Assembly: GCA_949361645.1 (NCBI GenBank)
Contig: OX442415.1
Location: 24,471,790 to 24,535,789, forward strand
DNA from: Spongilla lacustris
Lineage: Eukaryota > Porifera > Demospongiae > Spongillida > Spongillidae
Length of the DNA: 64,000 nucleotides
Direction: 5' to 3'
Shown: one piece after another, positions 61,098-64,000 of the stretch
Layout: the number at the start of each line of letters is the position of its first letter
Numbering within the stretch: the stretch's first letter is position 1
Position numbers and translations under genes: made by a program
Notes under the pieces: model-generated
The model's input: the letters and a program-made list of their open reading frames with translations, nothing else
What the model was told of the DNA's origin: nothing
The model's database searches: none

Positions 61098-61753
61098 ATA
61101 CGGAATGCTCTCAACTTTTGTTGAATTCATGGTATCTAGATGACGGAGTTCTTTCTGGTACTAAGCCTGTTATAAGACGGGTTGTTACTCTTATTCAGAA
61201 GCTGGGTCCTGCTCTTGGTCTCTGGATCAACCCTGCCAAATGTGAACTGTTCTCTCACACTGTCCTGACAGACTTTCCCCAAGAAATGAAAGTGTCCCAC
61301 GAGCAAGTTCTTGGAGCTCCAATAGGAGATCCCATCTTTTGTGCAAAGTTTTTAGCACAAAGGCGTGCTAAGGCTGCCAAGTTGCTATCCCAGTTGGTTA
61401 CTGTGGGCTCATTGGACCCCCAAGTTGCACTCCTCCTCCTAAGTCAGTGTGCAGGTACTGTAAATTAGTTCATCTTGCCCGTTCAACTCCACCCTCACTT
61501 ATCTCTGATGGGTTAGCATTGTTTGATGCTGACATTCGTCATTGTTTTTCCGAATTCACTGGAATTGATACAGCTGACACAGAATGGTTGCAAGTTCAAC
61601 TGAGCCTTGGTAGGGGGGGTCTTGGCCTTCGCAGTCTTGTTCTCCATTCTCCAGCTGCTTATTTGGCATCACTGATTAAGGCCAGGTCTCTAATACCATC
61701 TGATGAATACGCCTTGGAGTCATTCAGTATTTTTAACTGTATAGTCCCACCAG

Positions 61754-62956
61754 TAGGGTGTGTAACCTTTTCATAAATCAAAATCGATTATTTCGACTAT
61801 GAAAAAAAGTCCAATCGATTTTTCAGGTTTATAGCAAATTGCAAATCGGTTATTAGAAACATTTAAATCGATTTTGGCGATTAATGCGCTATTAATTTGC
61901 CAACGATTACCTAGGTTTTTCCAGGTTTTTCCGATATTCGATAAATCACAGTTTCTCAAGTCTATACACGTATACCCAGTTTAATTGCTTATCAGCTGCT
62001 TATGCCAACTTTAAATCATTTTTTTTTAAAGCAACAGTTTAAAATACACGTCCCCTATACGATAGTATCCACATGGACTGGGAACGAGATACATTACGCC
62101 AATCCCACTAGCGGTATTTTAAACTAGCAGACCTGCCAAGATAGCTTGCTTGAGATTTTGATGGAGAATGCATGAGCAGTTTTAGGCGCTACTCTATCAC
62201 AGGTGATAACAAAAAGGCCTCTTACGTTCAAAAATACGTCCATCAAGAACGTCTAAAATGTTCCTTTCAGGTACAGAATGCCTGAAACGCGCATCATCCG
62301 TCGCCATTAACAGTTATAATCCAATGTTCGAACAGCATGCCCCCTCAATTAATAATTCGATAGATACCGTCTAAGCAGATGCCAGAACCAGCTAGAAACC
62401 TCGTGGTGGAACACCGCTCCACGCATATGCCAATTAAAGCCACAAATCAAGACGTGGACTATATTCAGAATGTCATGGCCGAACGTCTGGAAAAGGAAGC
62501 ATTTGAATTTAACACCTGTCACCGAGTACGTAGCGCGTTTGATTAACGCACATGTACATGTACTATACTGCAGAGATCGAGCGCGAACGTATTTAAAATG
62601 CCGTGCCCACTGTGCGTGCACCGCGTGTTTTGAGGGAGGGCAGTGTTCATTTCACTAACTTCAGCCAGGTCCCCAGACTAAGTGTAGATTACATCAACAG
62701 TGTTTTATTACTGAATTAACCCGTTAGGAATAAACCTTTGTAATACCAGCGAAGGGCATAAAAAAGGAGTAATCGATTTCTTACCGATTTCTGCATATAA
62801 AAGAAACGAATATCGACTAATCGCGACTAAGAAAAACAGAATCTGTTATTTCGACTAAAGGTAATTCTGAAATCGGTAACCTGCTATTCTACTAAATGCA
62901 TAGTCGACCGACGTCGCGATTAACCTACAAAACCTGGAAATCGGTTACACACCCTA
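61754..62956. mobile_element. hAT-like non-autonomous element inside the RT gene
   Basis: Ends TAGGGTGTGTAACC and GGTTACACACCCTA, flanked by CCCACCAG on both sides (61746-61753, 62957-62964). The TAGGGTG-type tip and 8-bp duplication fit the hAT superfamily. Sub-terminal ATCGATTT/ATTAGTCG-like repeats lie inside each end. The 1.2-kb interior has no transposase frame that I recognise. Confidence 0.88.
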
Positions 62957-63724
62957 CCCACCAGTGCATGCAATTTCAGGAGATCTTTTGCTTCATTCTA
63001 GCTATAGATCTCTCAGCTAGGTTGGAAAACCATGCACCAATTTGATCAGCTGCTACTTCAGTCGTCCCCTGCCAACCGCGTGCACGTTTGTTGTCTGTGT
63101 CCTCACGCCATGCTGCATCCTGGCTATCAGTCATTCCTTCAGTGGGTCTTAACCTTCACCTTGAACCTGATGAGTTCCAGATTGCATTGAAGTGGTGGCT
63201 TGGAATGGACACATCTTTAGGTTCTTGCTGTCCATACTGTCCTGAACACCAGCTAGACCCCCTAGGACACCATGCAGTGACGTGTAAAAGTGGAGGAGAT
63301 GTCGTTCTGCGTCACAACAGCTTGAGGGATGCTTTTTCACAGTTCTGCCATCGAGCGTGTCTGGGGGAGACAGCTTGAAGTACACGTACTAGCGGGGCGC
63401 GATCCGGGATACCTTTCGATAGGAATTTTCAAATCGCTTCAAATTCAGTTTGTGGGTAGATAGGTCCTGCAGCTATACTAGCTAGGCATGGTCACCTCCA
63501 GCTCAAAGGCCATCGGCAAAAATGTCCACCAGTATATTGTTGAAAATCCCAAGCCACTTGTCAACCAGAATGAGCTAGAGCCGCGTACCGTCTTAAAAAG
63601 TGCAACTGCTTTACGCGCTAAAGCCAATTTCATCAACTTATAGTTATTATATATTATTTACATTCAAGGAAATGTTGGAGCTTTTGAATGCCTCTAAAAT
63701 GGTATGTTTTTGATTAGGCGGATG

Positions 63725-63955
63725 GGTGTCACAGGCATACGGGTCCCCCCCCCCCCCCCCCATTTTGGGTCCGGGGGGACCCACATGCCTATAGACAATA
63801 GGGTCCCCCCCGGACCCAGTTGCCTAGGCATGTGGGGTCCCCCCGGACCTAGATGCCTAGATGGTAAAAATTAATTATCCCGGACCCAAATGCCTATAGG
63901 CAACCGGGTCCCCCCCCCCCCCCCCCCCCCCCAGACCCAGCTGCCTGTTAGCAAA
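63725..63955. mobile_element. Palindrome-array element E3, left end (word TGCCTAGGCA)
   Basis: Begins GGGTGTCACAGGCATACGGG, matching the tip of E1 and E2 in layout, followed by alternating ATGCCTAGGCAT and GGGTCCCCCCGGACCC palindromes and poly-C runs. The element continues beyond, or ends at, the window edge. Confidence 0.6.
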
Positions 63956-64000
63956 ATAATTATACTTATATATAAACATTTTAGCATATATGCTTCGTGA

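Larger units (their letters stand above)
60535..63380 (+). pseudogene. Non-LTR reverse transcriptase, split by two elements
   Basis: Block 1 (60535-60652): ELGVQQGDPLGPLLFSLVLH, the RT motif with QGDPLGP. Block 2 (61098-61753): NSWYLDDGVLSGTKP with the YxDD catalytic pair, then GLWINPAKCELFS, VLGAPIGD, VHLARSTPPSLISD and GGLGLRSLVLHS. Block 3 (62957-63380): IALKWWLGMDTSLGSCCPYC, LDPLGHHAVTCKSGGDVVLR. Blocks are separated by a MITE and a hAT-like element with clean target duplications. Removing both restores collinearity, apart from small frame slips. The 5' part (endonuclease, RT fingers) is missing. The element copies RNA into DNA at the target; this copy is dead. Confidence 0.75.

Overview
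The window is a stretch of metazoan nuclear genome, most likely from a sponge. The genes are split into many short exons with GT/AG borders, the DNA is AT-rich, and the main genes are NACHT-LRR (NLR) immune receptors. Much of the rest is foldback elements, DNA-transposon remnants, decayed non-LTR reverse transcriptases and long poly-G/poly-C runs. The sponge call is an inference from domain content and repeat style; I cannot name a species. There are no bacterial operons and no CRISPR array.

The core (13.4-44.7 kb) is a head-to-tail pair of minus-strand NLR genes. Gene A runs from an ATG at 27591 to a stop at 13453. Its exons join in phase to give: signal peptide, Ig-like domain, two fibronectin-III-like domains, stalk, one transmembrane helix, short acidic/Thr-rich cytoplasmic tail, pre-NACHT linker, NACHT, LRRs, and six kelch blades. 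This would be a single-pass cell-surface NLR of about 1,490 residues, which is not a standard NLR architecture. Gene A carries a 2-nt deletion in the NACHT exon just after Walker B; restoring those 2 nt makes the summed exon length exactly divisible by three. Gene B runs from a likely ATG at 44664 to a stop at 29028. It encodes DEATH, linker, NACHT, LRR and kelch with no frameshift. Gene A has no DEATH domain. The first intron of gene B holds a near-identical copy of gene A's transmembrane/tail exon cassette, introns included. The cassette lies inside a 4.2-kb segment bounded by inverted repeats and fits the reading frame of B whether it is spliced in or skipped. The pair therefore suggests a membrane form and a cytosolic form of one kelch-ended NLR family, with a mobile element having moved the membrane anchor.

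Left flank (1-13.4 kb): fragments of transposon-type proteins (one family on both strands), a gag-like fragment, dispersed and simple repeats, and an 823-bp foldback element with AAGT target duplications.

Right flank (44.7-64 kb): nested DNA elements (a 1.5-kb TA-flanked foldback inside another foldback inside a larger element), an OTU-like protease remnant without its catalytic cysteine, two decayed reverse transcriptases, and one tRNA-Val(UAC). The plus-strand reverse transcriptase is split by a MITE with 9-bp target duplications and by a hAT-like element with 8-bp duplications. There is also a family of elements whose ends are arrays of two alternating palindromes (xxxCTAGxxx and GTCC..GGAC). 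The palindrome words differ between loci but stay matched within each locus.
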